Shown: positions 8,277-17,512 of the stretch, piece after piece
How the letters are laid out: every line of letters starts with the position of its first letter
Position numbering within the stretch: the stretch's first letter is position 1
Assembly (NCBI RefSeq): GCF_023150065.1
Contig: NZ_JAKLLN010000020.1
Span: 1-64,000, forward strand
Length of the DNA: 64,000 nucleotides
Direction: 5' to 3'
Source: Zoogloea sp.
GTDB lineage: Bacteria > Pseudomonadota > Gammaproteobacteria > Burkholderiales > Rhodocyclaceae
Program-made: the position numbers and the translations under genes
The notes under the pieces: generated by a model
Database searches by the model: none
Seen by the model: the letters and a program-made list of their open reading frames with translations, nothing else
What the model was told of the DNA's origin: nothing

Positions 8277-11053
8277 CAGAAGCGGTAGCCGAGTTCCAGC
8301 CAGAACTGCCGGCCGGCCTCGTAGATGGTCGAGGTGGAGGTGGTGTCCAGGGTGTTCGTGCGGTTGAGCAGGTTGTTGATGGTGAAGGTGACGAAGGCTT
8401 CCTGGCCGGCGGTGGTGGGGATGCTCCAGTTGATGCGGGTGTCCCAGGTCAGGGCCGGGCCGAAGCTGACCTGGTCGTAGCTGTTCACCTGGGTGCCCTG
8501 GTAGTCGGCCTTGCCGTTGAGGGCCATCTTCTTGAAGCCGGTGCGATAGCGCAGGAAGTTGCCGATCTGCAGCCGGGCCTGGGGGATGTAGGTGTTGAAG
8601 AGCAGCCGCAGGGTCTGGGGCCGGGCGTAGTTGTCGGCGGGGCGGTCGGCCCAGCGGATGAACTTGCCGTCGTAGCGCACCATGCGCTCCAGGTCGCCGC
8701 TGCCGAGGTCGCTGAGGGTGTCGGCGTAGCTGGCATGGGAGGTCTCGACCCGGGTCCAGTCCAGGGCGCCCATCACCGTGGTGGTGGTGCCGAAGGCCTG
8801 GATGGGCTTGCGGCTCTCGTAGGCCAGGGACCATACGCTGCTGTCGGACTTGCCCACGTTGTCCCACCAGTAGTTGCCGGCCGAGCGCAGGTGGAGGACG
8901 ACTTCATCGCGGCTCTTGCGCCCGACCCGCTTCAGGGTCCATAGGCCATCGGCCCATTTCTGGCGGACGCCCAGTACGGTTTCATCGCTGTAGGGCACGT
9001 CCAGGTCGCCGATGTGGTACATGGCGGCGGTACTGGAGGGGGTGGGGGTGCCCCACATGCCGAGCACGCCGCCCACGAGGTTGCGGTCCTGGGTGGCCAT
9101 CTGCAGGGACAGGCGTTCGCGGAAGGTGTGGAACTGCATGAAGTTACGACCGTAGTAGCGGTTGTAGCCGCCTTCCAGCACGGTCTGGCCGTTGCCCAGG
9201 GCGTCGAGGAAGAGGGCACTGCGCGGCGCCAGGCTGCCCTTGGGCGACAGGTTGCTGTCGTCGTAGCGCAGGCCCAGGCGGGCGGTCAGGCGATCGTAGC
9301 GGATCTCGTCCTGGATGAAGGCGCCCTGGCTGGATTCGTTTACTTCGAACTTGCCCGCCTGGTAGATGATGCGCCGCTTGAGGAACTGGCCCTTGCCGGT
9401 CGAGGTGGGCGCGAGGGAGCAGGTGGCGCTGTCGATGGTGCCGTCGGCCTGCATGCAGGTGGTGGTGGCTGTGGCGACGGTGTATTGCTCGTACTGGGTG
9501 CTGCGCTCGTAAAAGGACTCCTTGCGCTCCAGCTCGATACCGGCCTGCAGGCGGTGCTCCATGCCCAGCAGGGTGAGGGGCTTGAGGTCGGCCCGGCCGG
9601 TGTAGTTGAGGGTGTCCTGCTGCTGGTTGATGTCGCCGTAGCCGCCTTCGCCGCTGCTGCTGCCCGGCACGCCCCAGTTCTTGTCGGCGGCGGAGTAGCT
9701 CCACTGCTTCCAGGTGCTGGCGTCGCCATCCCGGGAGCTCTTCATGCTGCTCCAGGTGAGGCGCTGGGTCAGCTTCACGTCGTCGAAGCGCTTGACCAGG
9801 CCGGCGTTCACGCCGACCCCGCCGGACTCCAGGTGGAAGAAGCTGTTCCGGGCGTTGCTGATGAAGTAGTCGTTGTCGGACGGCGCATAGCTGATCGAGA
9901 GGTCCAGGTCGGTGTCCCGGTCGAGCTTGGCGAAGCCCTTCAGGAAGAGGTTGTCGATCTGGCGGTGCTGGACCTTGCGCGTGCTGTCCCCGGCCATGCC
10001 GGCGTTCCCGGTGTAGCCGGCGAGGGGGATTTCCGCGCTGCGGCGGACGAAGCTGCCGATGAAGCCGAAGCTGTCATTCACCTTGGATTCGATGGCGGCC
10101 CGGTAGGTCATCTTGTCGAAGCGGGGCTGCTCGGTCATATCGGCGGAGCGTTCGTAGTCCTGCCTGTCGGCCGGGGCGACCTTGGCCTGCATCCATTCGG
10201 AACGGGTCATCTCCACCGACACGCGGCCGCCGAGGCTGCGTTTGGGCGCGCAGGTCTCGGCGCTGACCACGCCGCCGCTGAAGCGGCCGTAGGCGGCCGG
10301 CACGTTGGCGTCGCGCACGGTCACGTCGCAGATCAGGCTGGAGTCGATGGCGAAGCCCTGGCTGGCTGAGGGCGGGCTGTTGTTGCTGTTCACGCCGCTG
10401 AGGCTGGCGCTGGTGCTGGCCGGGTTGATGTCGTTGTTGATCGGCATGCCGTCCAGCTGGTAGAGGTTAGCGTAGAACTTGGCGCCGTTGATGCTGATGT
10501 CGGCGGGGGCGATCTCGCCCTGGGAGCCCGAGCGCTGCTGCTGTTCGCTGAACTGCACGCCGGGGTGCAGCTTGAGCAGGCTGGTGATGTCGCCGTTGCC
10601 GGAGGGCATGGCGCGCAGGGTGGCTTCATCCACGCTGAACACGCCGACCGACGGATCCCGCTCCCCCTTTACCCGCACCGGCGCCAGAGTGGCGTCGTCG
10701 CTGGCCGGGGTGCCGGGCGGCGGCAGGGCGGCCGTTTGCGGCACGGCTTCCACCAGCACCGCGTTGCCGCTTACCGGGCGGTGCCGCAGGCCGCTGCCGG
10801 CGAGCAGCTGGTCGAGGGCTTCCAGCGGGGTGAGGCGGCCCTGAACGGCCGGGGCCGTCTTGCCGGCAACCACGCCGGGGGCGTGGGAGATCTGCAGCCC
10901 GGTCTGCTGGCCGAGCACGACCAGGGCCGCACCGAGGGGCTGGGCGGGGATGAGGACGCTGACTTCCTGGGCGTGGGCAGCAGGGCAGGCAAGGCCGAGC
11001 AGCGCCGCGGCGAGCAGGGCGGGAGCGGTGGGGCGAAGTGCGTTGGTTTTCAT
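8276..11053 (-). CDS. TonB-dependent outer-membrane receptor with N-terminal STN signalling domain
   Basis: Signal peptide, STN segment (VSVLIPAQPLGAALVVLGQQTGLQISHAPGVVAGKTAPAVQGRLTPLEALDQLLAGSGL), plug (ADISINGAKFYANLYQLDGMPINND), terminal WLELGYRF. Confidence 0.93.
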   Translation of the reverse strand: MKTNALRPTAPALLAAALLGLACPAAHAQEVSVLIPAQPLGAALVVLGQQTGLQISHAPGVVAGKTAPAVQGRLTPLEALDQLLAGSGLRHRPVSGNAVLVEAVPQTAALPPPGTPASDDATLAPVRVKGERDPSVGVFSVDEATLRAMPSGNGDITSLLKLHPGVQFSEQQQRSGSQGEIAPADISINGAKFYANLYQLDGMPINNDINPASTSASLSGVNSNNSPPSASQGFAIDSSLICDVTVRDANVPAAYGRFSGGVVSAETCAPKRSLGGRVSVEMTRSEWMQAKVAPADRQDYERSADMTEQPRFDKMTYRAAIESKVNDSFGFIGSFVRRSAEIPLAGYTGNAGMAGDSTRKVQHRQIDNLFLKGFAKLDRDTDLDLSISYAPSDNDYFISNARNSFFHLESGGVGVNAGLVKRFDDVKLTQRLTWSSMKSSRDGDASTWKQWSYSAADKNWGVPGSSSGEGGYGDINQQQDTLNYTGRADLKPLTLLGMEHRLQAGIELERKESFYERSTQYEQYTVATATTTCMQADGTIDSATCSLAPTSTGKGQFLKRRIIYQAGKFEVNESSQGAFIQDEIRYDRLTARLGLRYDDSNLSPKGSLAPRSALFLDALGNGQTVLEGGYNRYYGRNFMQFHTFRERLSLQMATQDRNLVGGVLGMWGTPTPSSTAAMYHIGDLDVPYSDETVLGVRQKWADGLWTLKRVGRKSRDEVVLHLRSAGNYWWDNVGKSDSSVWSLAYESRKPIQAFGTTTTVMGALDWTRVETSHASYADTLSDLGSGDLERMVRYDGKFIRWADRPADNYARPQTLRLLFNTYIPQARLQIGNFLRYRTGFKKMALNGKADYQGTQVNSYDQVSFGPALTWDTRINWSIPTTAGQEAFVTFTINNLLNRTNTLDTTSTSTIYEAGRQFWLELGYRF

Positions 11054-11135
11054 CGGGGCAGTCGAATGGTTGTTGTTCGATGCCTGTAAGACGCTGCGGA
11101 CAGGGGGCTACCTCACCCCCTTGCGCAAATATTTT

Positions 11136-12077
11136 TCAGCGCACCACCCGAATGCCCGGCAGCCGCATCACGCGGCGCTCGGCGGCGGCGGCGAGCAGGG
11201 CCAGGGCGGTGTCCGGGTCCTTGCTGCTGACGGTGCCGGAAACCCGCTGCCGGCGGGCGTCGGCCGAGGGCACCAGGATGATCAGGTGGGTGTGGCGGCC
11301 GAGTAAGGCGAGGGCATCGGCCAGGGGCGTGTCCTGGAACACCAGGGTGCCATCGGTCCAGCCCTCCTCCTGGGGCAGGGCGCGGGGTTCGACGTGGATG
11401 CCGGTGACGTCGAGGCGTACCCGCTCGCCGGCTCCCAGCGTGGCCGGGGGGGTATCGGCCGGACACTCGCTGCAGGTGGCCCGCACCCGGCTTTCGAAGA
11501 CGCTCAAGGTGGTGCTGCCGGTTTCCTGGCTGACATCAAAACGTGTGCCCAGGGCTTCTGCATTTCCGTCCTGGGTCTTGACGGTGAAGGGACGAGGCGG
11601 GGTCTGGCGGGCCACCTGGAAGTGGGCCCGCCCGGCCAGTAGTTCGATGTGCCGGCCGGCGGCATCCATGTGCACCCGGATGGCGCTGTCGGCGTCGAGG
11701 GTGGCGATGGAACCATCGGCCAGGGTGATCCGGCGGATTTCGGCCTTGTCGGTGGCGTAGTCGGCCTGGCGTAGGGGGAGGAGGGCCTCCCGGGCGGGGG
11801 GGAACAGCACCACCAGGCCGCTGGCCAGCAGGATCGCCGCCGCCGCTGCCCGCGGCCGGCCGCGGCACAGGCGACGCCTGAGGGTGCCGGAGTCCACGTG
11901 GCCCATCTGGGCCCAGATCCGCTGCAGGCGCTCGAAGGCGCTGCGGTGCCTGGGGTCGGCGGACTGCCAGGCCTGGAAAGCGGCTTCCTCATCGGCGCTG
12001 AGGGGGCCGCGTCCGTGGCGGATGACCCAGCGGCCGGCTTCCTCCAGGAGCGGGTCCGGGTTCGCAGGGCTGGACAT
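11136..12077 (-). CDS. FecR-family anti-sigma/sigma regulator
   Basis: N-terminal EEAGRWVIRHGRGPLSADEEAAFQAWQSADPRHRSAFERLQRIW; FecR core ITLADGSIATLDADSAIRV and AEALGTRFDV. Confidence 0.92.
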   Translation of the reverse strand: MSSPANPDPLLEEAGRWVIRHGRGPLSADEEAAFQAWQSADPRHRSAFERLQRIWAQMGHVDSGTLRRRLCRGRPRAAAAAILLASGLVVLFPPAREALLPLRQADYATDKAEIRRITLADGSIATLDADSAIRVHMDAAGRHIELLAGRAHFQVARQTPPRPFTVKTQDGNAEALGTRFDVSQETGSTTLSVFESRVRATCSECPADTPPATLGAGERVRLDVTGIHVEPRALPQEEGWTDGTLVFQDTPLADALALLGRHTHLIILVPSADARRQRVSGTVSSKDPDTALALLAAAAERRVMRLPGIRVVR

Positions 12078-12569
12078 TCAGCCAGCCAGTACGGTCTGGC
12101 AGGCCAGCAGGACGCGCATCATGTGCTTTTCCACGGCGCTGACCGAGATCCCCAGCAGGCGGGCGGTTTCGGCATAGCTGAGGCCGTCGAGCTTGTGCGC
12201 TACAAAAACCTCGATGCTGCGGGTGGGTTGAGCAAGGAGGACCTGCTCAAGACGTCGAATGGTATCGGCCGCCGCGACTGTGTCGAAGGTGTCCGGCGCG
12301 GCGGCATCCCCGTGCAGTGCGCCATATTGCTCGAGGGCGGCCTCTTCCCGGCGCCGCTGACGGTGCCAGTCCATGGCGATGTTGGCCGCCACCCTGAACA
12401 CGTAGGCCTTGAAATTGGCCGGCGGCAGGCTTGGTCGGGCGGTATTCAGACGAAGCCAGGTGTCCTGGGCGCAGTCCCGCGCGGTCTCCCGGGAACCCGT
12501 GCGCAGGGACAGGAAATCCACGATTTCCGAGTAATGCGCGACCAGGGTTTGGGGGAGACAGGCAGGCAT
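12078..12569 (-). CDS. FecI-like ECF sigma factor
   Basis: Sigma-70 region 2/4 motifs (ARDCAQDTWLRL, AYVFRVAANIAMDWHRQRRRE, LDGLSYAETARLLGISVSAVEKHMMRVL); immediately precedes fecR. Confidence 0.92.
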   Translation of the reverse strand: MPACLPQTLVAHYSEIVDFLSLRTGSRETARDCAQDTWLRLNTARPSLPPANFKAYVFRVAANIAMDWHRQRRREEAALEQYGALHGDAAAPDTFDTVAAADTIRRLEQVLLAQPTRSIEVFVAHKLDGLSYAETARLLGISVSAVEKHMMRVLLACQTVLAG

Positions 12570-12594
12570 TGGTTTGGGCTGGAAGGCCTCTATT

Positions 12595-12613
12595 GATAAT
12601 AATTATCATTATA
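12595..12613. promoter_or_regulatory. Fur box GATAATAATTATCATTATA
   Basis: 16/19 match to the E. coli consensus GATAATGATAATCATTATC by eye; 26 nt upstream of the sigma-factor ATG. Confidence 0.88.
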
Positions 12614-12770
12614 TTTTTAGGCTCCAGTCTTCGCAAGAGGCAACTACTGGCGTGTGTGTCCGCCATCGTGGCGCCGGGAGGCGATATTGCCCACGGTGAC
12701 CAGATCGTTGCCGTATCCTCGCCGAGCATCGGCGAAGCCATATGGGTGCCGGTCGTTCAAGGGAGCAAGG

Positions 12771-13079
12771 ATGGTGATGCTTAGTGGTGCACTGCTGGTT
12801 GTTCTGCCGACCTGGTGGGCGATGTCGGTCAGGCTCGCGGGCCTGGGGCAGGGGCGTTTGGCCTGTCAGCTCAAGGGGTTGGCCTTTGCACTGTTCCAGC
12901 TGGCGGTGATGGTCGGCCTGATTTACCTGGATGCCTGGTGGGCGGTGCTGATTTACGTGTTTCTGATGCTGGCCACCGGCAACATGGTGCTTGAGGCGGT
13001 GGCGCTGCGCCACCCGGACAGTGCCCTGGGAGCCTGGTGGCTGCGTCAGAAAACGGCGGCGGGACGTCGCGCCGGCTGA
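12771..13079 (+). CDS. Small hypothetical membrane protein
   Basis: MVMLSGALLVVLPTWWAMSV... with several hydrophobic segments; GGGAG upstream of the ATG. Divergent from the sigma operon. Confidence 0.55.
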   Translation: MVMLSGALLVVLPTWWAMSVRLAGLGQGRLACQLKGLAFALFQLAVMVGLIYLDAWWAVLIYVFLMLATGNMVLEAVALRHPDSALGAWWLRQKTAAGRRAG

Positions 13080-13176
13080 ATCTGCCCGTTCTGGGCGCTG
13101 GGCCTGGCTCCAGGTCCTCAAGCTTTGCCGTTTGGGTTCGCTAATCCTGCATGGTGCTCATGAACAGGTAAGCGAG

Positions 13177-13989
13177 ATGGCAAGCGACTCACGTTTTCAG
13201 AATCTGCGGGCTTTGCTGGTGGAGCCTTCCGCCGTGCAGGCCCGGATCATCCGCGCCGAGTGCGACGAGATCGGGCTGCATCAGGTGGAGATTGTCGGCA
13301 CGGTAGCCGATGCCCTTGATGCCATGCTGCGCAGCGCGCCGGATCTGACCTTGTCGGCGCTGTATCTGCCCGACGGCACTGGCACCGAGTTGGTTAAGGC
13401 GATGCGTGCCGAAGGCCGGCTGGCCGAGGTGCCGTTTCTGCTGATTTCCAGTGAAACCCGGCCCCAGGCCCTTGAGCCGGTGCGTCAGTCCGGCGCCTGC
13501 GGCATACTCCCTAAGCCTTTCACTGCCGCCCAGCTATCCCGGGCGATCAGCCGTACCCTGGATTTGCTCGGCACCAGTAGCGCACTGGAGAACGAGTTCG
13601 ATCTGGAGTCGATCCGGGTGCTACTGGTGGATGACAGCCCCAATGCCCGGCGCTTCATCCGCCGGGTGCTGGAGAACCTGGGGCTGCGCAACTTCATCGA
13701 GGCCAGCAATGGCCGGGAGGCGGCAACGCTGCTGGCCGACACGATGGTGGATCTGATCGTGACCGACTACAACATGCCGGAGATGGACGGCCGGGAGTTT
13801 GTGGAGTACGTGCGCACCCGCAGCTGGCAGCAGGAGGTGCCCATCCTGATGGTCACCAGCGAATCCAGCGAAAGCCGTCTGGCGGCGGTGCAGGAAGCGG
13901 GCGTGTCGGGCATCTGTGACAAGCCCTTCGAGCCGGCGCTGCTGCAGCAACTGCTGGCCGGCATGCTGGGCCCTACCGACGCTGCGTAA
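13177..13989 (+). CDS. Tandem receiver-domain (CheY-like) response regulator; first receiver degenerate
   Basis: Second REC has LLVDDS, VTDYNMPEMDG, MVTSES, DKPF; first has LLVEPS and LSALYLPDGTG in place of the acid pocket and phosphoacceptor. Confidence 0.85.
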   Translation: MASDSRFQNLRALLVEPSAVQARIIRAECDEIGLHQVEIVGTVADALDAMLRSAPDLTLSALYLPDGTGTELVKAMRAEGRLAEVPFLLISSETRPQALEPVRQSGACGILPKPFTAAQLSRAISRTLDLLGTSSALENEFDLESIRVLLVDDSPNARRFIRRVLENLGLRNFIEASNGREAATLLADTMVDLIVTDYNMPEMDGREFVEYVRTRSWQQEVPILMVTSESSESRLAAVQEAGVSGICDKPFEPALLQQLLAGMLGPTDAA

Positions 13990-14004
13990 GCGCCACCGTG
14001 GCCC

Positions 14005-14026
14005 GGCCTGAGCCCGGGCTCAGGCC
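14005..14026. terminator. Perfect 22-bp palindrome GGCCTGAGCCCGGGCTCAGGCC between convergent genes; possible bidirectional terminator
   Basis: Read directly; overlaps the mfd stop codon; no clear T-tract. Confidence 0.45.
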
Positions 14027-17000
14027 TTCACCGCCTCCAGCAGCTCCTTCACTGCCGTCACCCGCATCTTCAGATCCGGGGTGGCGAGCTTGCGCACCAG
14101 CTTGTCGGGGCCGGACATCTTCACGCTGCGGTCCTTCTGGATGAGCATGATCACCTTCACCGGGTCGATGGGGGCGTTCTGGCCGAACTGGATGCTGATC
14201 TGGCTCTCGGACGCGTCCATCTTGGCCACGCCGTAGGGCTTGACCAGCATGCGCAGGCGGTGGGTTTCGAGCAGGGTGCGGGTCTGGGCCGGCATTTCGC
14301 CGAAGCGGTCGATGAGCTCTTCCTGCAGAGCCTGAAGATCGTCCTCGCTCTCGCAGTTGGCCAGGCGTTTGTAGAGGGTCAGGCGCTCCTGCACGTCGCT
14401 GCAGTAGTCGTTGGGGAGCAGGGCGGGAGCGTGGAGGTTGATCTCGGAGACGACCTCCAGGGGCTGGCTGAGGTCGGGCTCCTTGCCTTGCTGCAGGTCG
14501 CGCACGGCGCGCTTGAGCATCTCGGTGTAGAGGCTCACCCCCACCTGCTGGATCTCGCCGGACTGGTTCTCGCCGAGCACCTCGCCGGCGCCGCGGATCT
14601 CCAGATCCTGCATGGCCAGGTAGAAGCCGGAGCCCAGCTCTTCCATCATGGTGATGGCCTCAAGGCGCTTCTGGGCCTGGGCGGTGGGTTTGGCATGGGC
14701 GTCGGTGAGCAGGTAGGCGTAGGCCTGGTGGTGCGACCGGCCGACGCGGCCGCGCAGCTGGTGGAGCTGGGCGAGGCCGAAGCGATCCGCCCGGTTGATG
14801 ATGATGGTGTTGGCCGTGGGGATGTTGATGCCGGTCTCAATGATGGTCGTGCACAGCAGCAGGTTGGCCTTTTGAGTGGTGAAGTCGCGCATCACCCGCT
14901 CCAGTTCCCGCTCGGGCAGCTGGCCGTGGCCGATGACGATGCGTGCTTCGGGCAGCAGCTCCTCCAGGGATTCGCGCACGTTCTCGATGGTCTCGACCTC
15001 GTTGTGCAGGAAGTACACCTGCCCGCCGCGCTTGAACTCGCGGATCACCGCCTCGCGGATGATGCCCTTGCTGTGGCGCTGCACGAAGGTCTTGATGGCC
15101 AGGCGCTTCTGCGGCGCGGTGGCGATCACCGAGAACTCGCGCAGGCCTTCCAGGGCCAGGCCGAGGGTGCGCGGGATGGGGGTGGCGGTGAGGGTGAGGA
15201 TGTCCACCTCGCTGCGCAAGGCTTTAAGGGCTTCCTTCTGGCGCACGCCAAAGCGGTGCTCCTCGTCGATGATGACCAGGCCCAGGCGCTTGAAGGTGAC
15301 GTCCTTCTGCAGCAGCCGGTGGGTGCCGATGAGGATGTCCACCTTGCCCTCGCCGAGCTGCTGGATGGCCTCGGCCTGCTCCTTGGCGCTCTTGAAGCGG
15401 GACAGCTCGGCCACCTTGATGGGCCAGTCGGCAAAGCGGTCGGCGAAGGTTTGATAGTGCTGTTCGGCCAGCAGGGTGGTGGGGCACAGCACCACCACCT
15501 GCTTGCCGTCGGCCACGGCGATGAAGGCGGCGCGCAGGGCTACTTCGGTCTTGCCGAAGCCCACGTCGCCGCACACCAGGCGGTCCATGGGCTTGCCGGA
15601 CTTCATGTCGGCCACCACGGCGTCGATGGCGGCCATCTGGTCGGGGGTTTCCTCAAAGCCAAAGCCGTCGGCGAAGGCTTCCAGGTCGTGCTGCTTGAAG
15701 TCGAACTGGTGGCCCTTGCGGGCGGCGCGCTGGGCATACAGGGCCAGCAGCTCGGCGGCGGTGTCGCGCACCTGCTGGGCGGCCTTCTTCTTGGCCTTCT
15801 CCCACTGGCCGGAGCCCAGGGTGTGCAGATGCACGGCCTCCGGGTCGGCGCCGGCGTAGCGGGTGATGACGTGGAGCTGGGAGACGGGCACGTAGAGCTT
15901 GTCGCCGTTGGCGTACTCCAGGTGCAGGAACTCGGTGTCACCCTCGCCCAGGTCCATGTGCACCAGGCCCATGTAGCGGCCGATGCCGTGGCTGGAGTGC
16001 ACCACCGGGTCGCCCGTCTTGAGCTCCGACAGATCGCGCAGCCAGCCTTCCATGGTGGCGGCCTTGCGGCTGTCGCGGCGGGTGCGGGTACGGGCGGTGG
16101 CGGCGTAGAGCTCGGACTCGGTGACCACGGCGAAGCCGGCCTCGGGCAGCACGAAGCCGGCAGCCAGGGGGCCGCTACCCAGGGCCAGGCGCGCATCACC
16201 GGCCAGGAAGGCGCCGAAATCGGCGTTGGCGGCGGGTTTCAGGGCGTACTCGGCGAAGTATTCGGCGATGGTCTGCTGGCGCCCGGCCGATTCTGCCAGC
16301 ACCAGCACCCTGCCGGAAAACCCGCTGCAGAAGGCCTTGAAACGGTGCAGCGGATCGCTGGCCTTGCGTTCGACGGCGATGTCGGGAAGGGGCTCGACCG
16401 GGCCGCCCAGGGGCGAGACGGGCAGGCTCAGGCGGATGCGCTCCTTGAGGGCGACGAAGAAGGCTTCCTCCGAGAGGAAGAGCTGCTCCGGCGGCAGGAT
16501 GGGCCGGGTCTTGTCGCCACCCAGAAGCTGGTGGCGGCTGCGGGCATCCTTCCAGAAGGCTTCGATGGCACCCGGAACGTCGCGGTGCAGCAGGATCGGG
16601 GCGCTGTCGGGGAGGTAGTCGAAGAGGGTGGCCGTCTCGTCGAAGAACAGGGGCAGGTAGTACTCGATGCCCGCCGGGGCGATGCCGTTGGAGACATCCT
16701 TGTACACCATGCAGCGGGAAGGGTCGCCCTCGAAGGTCTCCCGGAAACGGCCGCGGAAGCGGGTGCGCCCGGCTTCGTCCATGGGGAATTCCCGCGCCGG
16801 CAGCAGGCGCACTTCCTTTACCGGAAAGACGGTGCGCTGGGTGTCGGGGTCGAAGGTCTTGATGCTCTCCACTTCTTCGTCGAAGAGGTCGATGCGGTAG
16901 GGCAGGGCGGCGCCCATGGGGTAGAGATCCACCAGCCCGCCACGCACGCTGTATTCGCCCGGCGACATGACCTGGGTGACGTGGGCATAGCCGGCCACGG

Positions 17001-17463
17001 TCATCTGCATGCGCAGGCGGTCCACGTCGAGCTTTTCGCCCTGCTTGAGGAAGAAGGTGTAGGCCGCCAGGAAAGCCGGCGGGGCCAGCCGGTAGAGCGC
17101 CGTGGAGGCGGGCACCAGGGCGATGTCGGCCTCACCACGGCTGATGGCGTAGAGCGATGAAAGCCGCTCGGAGATCAGGTCCTGGTGGGGCGAGAAGCTG
17201 TCGTAGGGCAGAGTCTCCCAGTCAGGCAGCAGGTGGGTGCGCAGGCCGGGGGCCAGCCAGGCGATCTCGTCGGAGAGGCGTTGGGCGTCGATGGGGTTGG
17301 CGGTGACCACCACCAGCATGCGCTTTCCGCCGGCCAGCCGGGCAATCGCCAGGGCGTCGCCTGACCCGGCGACGGGTGGCAGGTCGAGGCGCTGGCCGGG
17401 CTTGGCCTGGGCGAAGGCGTCAAGGGCGGGAAGAAGGGCTTGAAAGGGGCTGGAGGCGGTCAT
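14020..17463 (-). CDS. mfd: Transcription-repair coupling factor
   Basis: Full-length Mfd-like protein (GDPVVHSSHGIGRYMGL, DRLVCGDVGFGKTEVALRAAFIA, LTATPIPRTLGLAL, DEEHRFGVRQKE); start MTASSPFQALLPALDAF. Confidence 0.96.
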   Translation of the reverse strand: MTASSPFQALLPALDAFAQAKPGQRLDLPPVAGSGDALAIARLAGGKRMLVVVTANPIDAQRLSDEIAWLAPGLRTHLLPDWETLPYDSFSPHQDLISERLSSLYAISRGEADIALVPASTALYRLAPPAFLAAYTFFLKQGEKLDVDRLRMQMTVAGYAHVTQVMSPGEYSVRGGLVDLYPMGAALPYRIDLFDEEVESIKTFDPDTQRTVFPVKEVRLLPAREFPMDEAGRTRFRGRFRETFEGDPSRCMVYKDVSNGIAPAGIEYYLPLFFDETATLFDYLPDSAPILLHRDVPGAIEAFWKDARSRHQLLGGDKTRPILPPEQLFLSEEAFFVALKERIRLSLPVSPLGGPVEPLPDIAVERKASDPLHRFKAFCSGFSGRVLVLAESAGRQQTIAEYFAEYALKPAANADFGAFLAGDARLALGSGPLAAGFVLPEAGFAVVTESELYAATARTRTRRDSRKAATMEGWLRDLSELKTGDPVVHSSHGIGRYMGLVHMDLGEGDTEFLHLEYANGDKLYVPVSQLHVITRYAGADPEAVHLHTLGSGQWEKAKKKAAQQVRDTAAELLALYAQRAARKGHQFDFKQHDLEAFADGFGFEETPDQMAAIDAVVADMKSGKPMDRLVCGDVGFGKTEVALRAAFIAVADGKQVVVLCPTTLLAEQHYQTFADRFADWPIKVAELSRFKSAKEQAEAIQQLGEGKVDILIGTHRLLQKDVTFKRLGLVIIDEEHRFGVRQKEALKALRSEVDILTLTATPIPRTLGLALEGLREFSVIATAPQKRLAIKTFVQRHSKGIIREAVIREFKRGGQVYFLHNEVETIENVRESLEELLPEARIVIGHGQLPERELERVMRDFTTQKANLLLCTTIIETGINIPTANTIIINRADRFGLAQLHQLRGRVGRSHHQAYAYLLTDAHAKPTAQAQKRLEAITMMEELGSGFYLAMQDLEIRGAGEVLGENQSGEIQQVGVSLYTEMLKRAVRDLQQGKEPDLSQPLEVVSEINLHAPALLPNDYCSDVQERLTLYKRLANCESEDDLQALQEELIDRFGEMPAQTRTLLETHRLRMLVKPYGVAKMDASESQISIQFGQNAPIDPVKVIMLIQKDRSVKMSGPDKLVRKLATPDLKMRVTAVKELLEAVKA

Positions 17464-17512
17464 GCGCGGGCGTGCTGCGGGAGAAACAAGGGGCGGATTA
17501 TAGGCGTCCGGC

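Noticed and set aside
5733-8288. 851-aa plus-strand ORF opposite the M16 peptidase
   Set aside because: Antisense shadow ORF of a high-GC gene; low-complexity Gly/Ala/Val-rich translation without domains, while the minus strand gives a clear M16 protein.
11054-11135. Possible methanobactin/RiPP precursor between FecR and the receptor, prompted by the MbnH-like di-heme enzyme
   Set aside because: The ~80-nt gap contains no convincing Cys-rich precursor ORF; no MbnB/MbnC-like genes are present in the window.
14260-17160. 966-aa plus-strand ORF opposite mfd
   Set aside because: Antisense artefact of codon bias; mfd on the minus strand is unambiguous.
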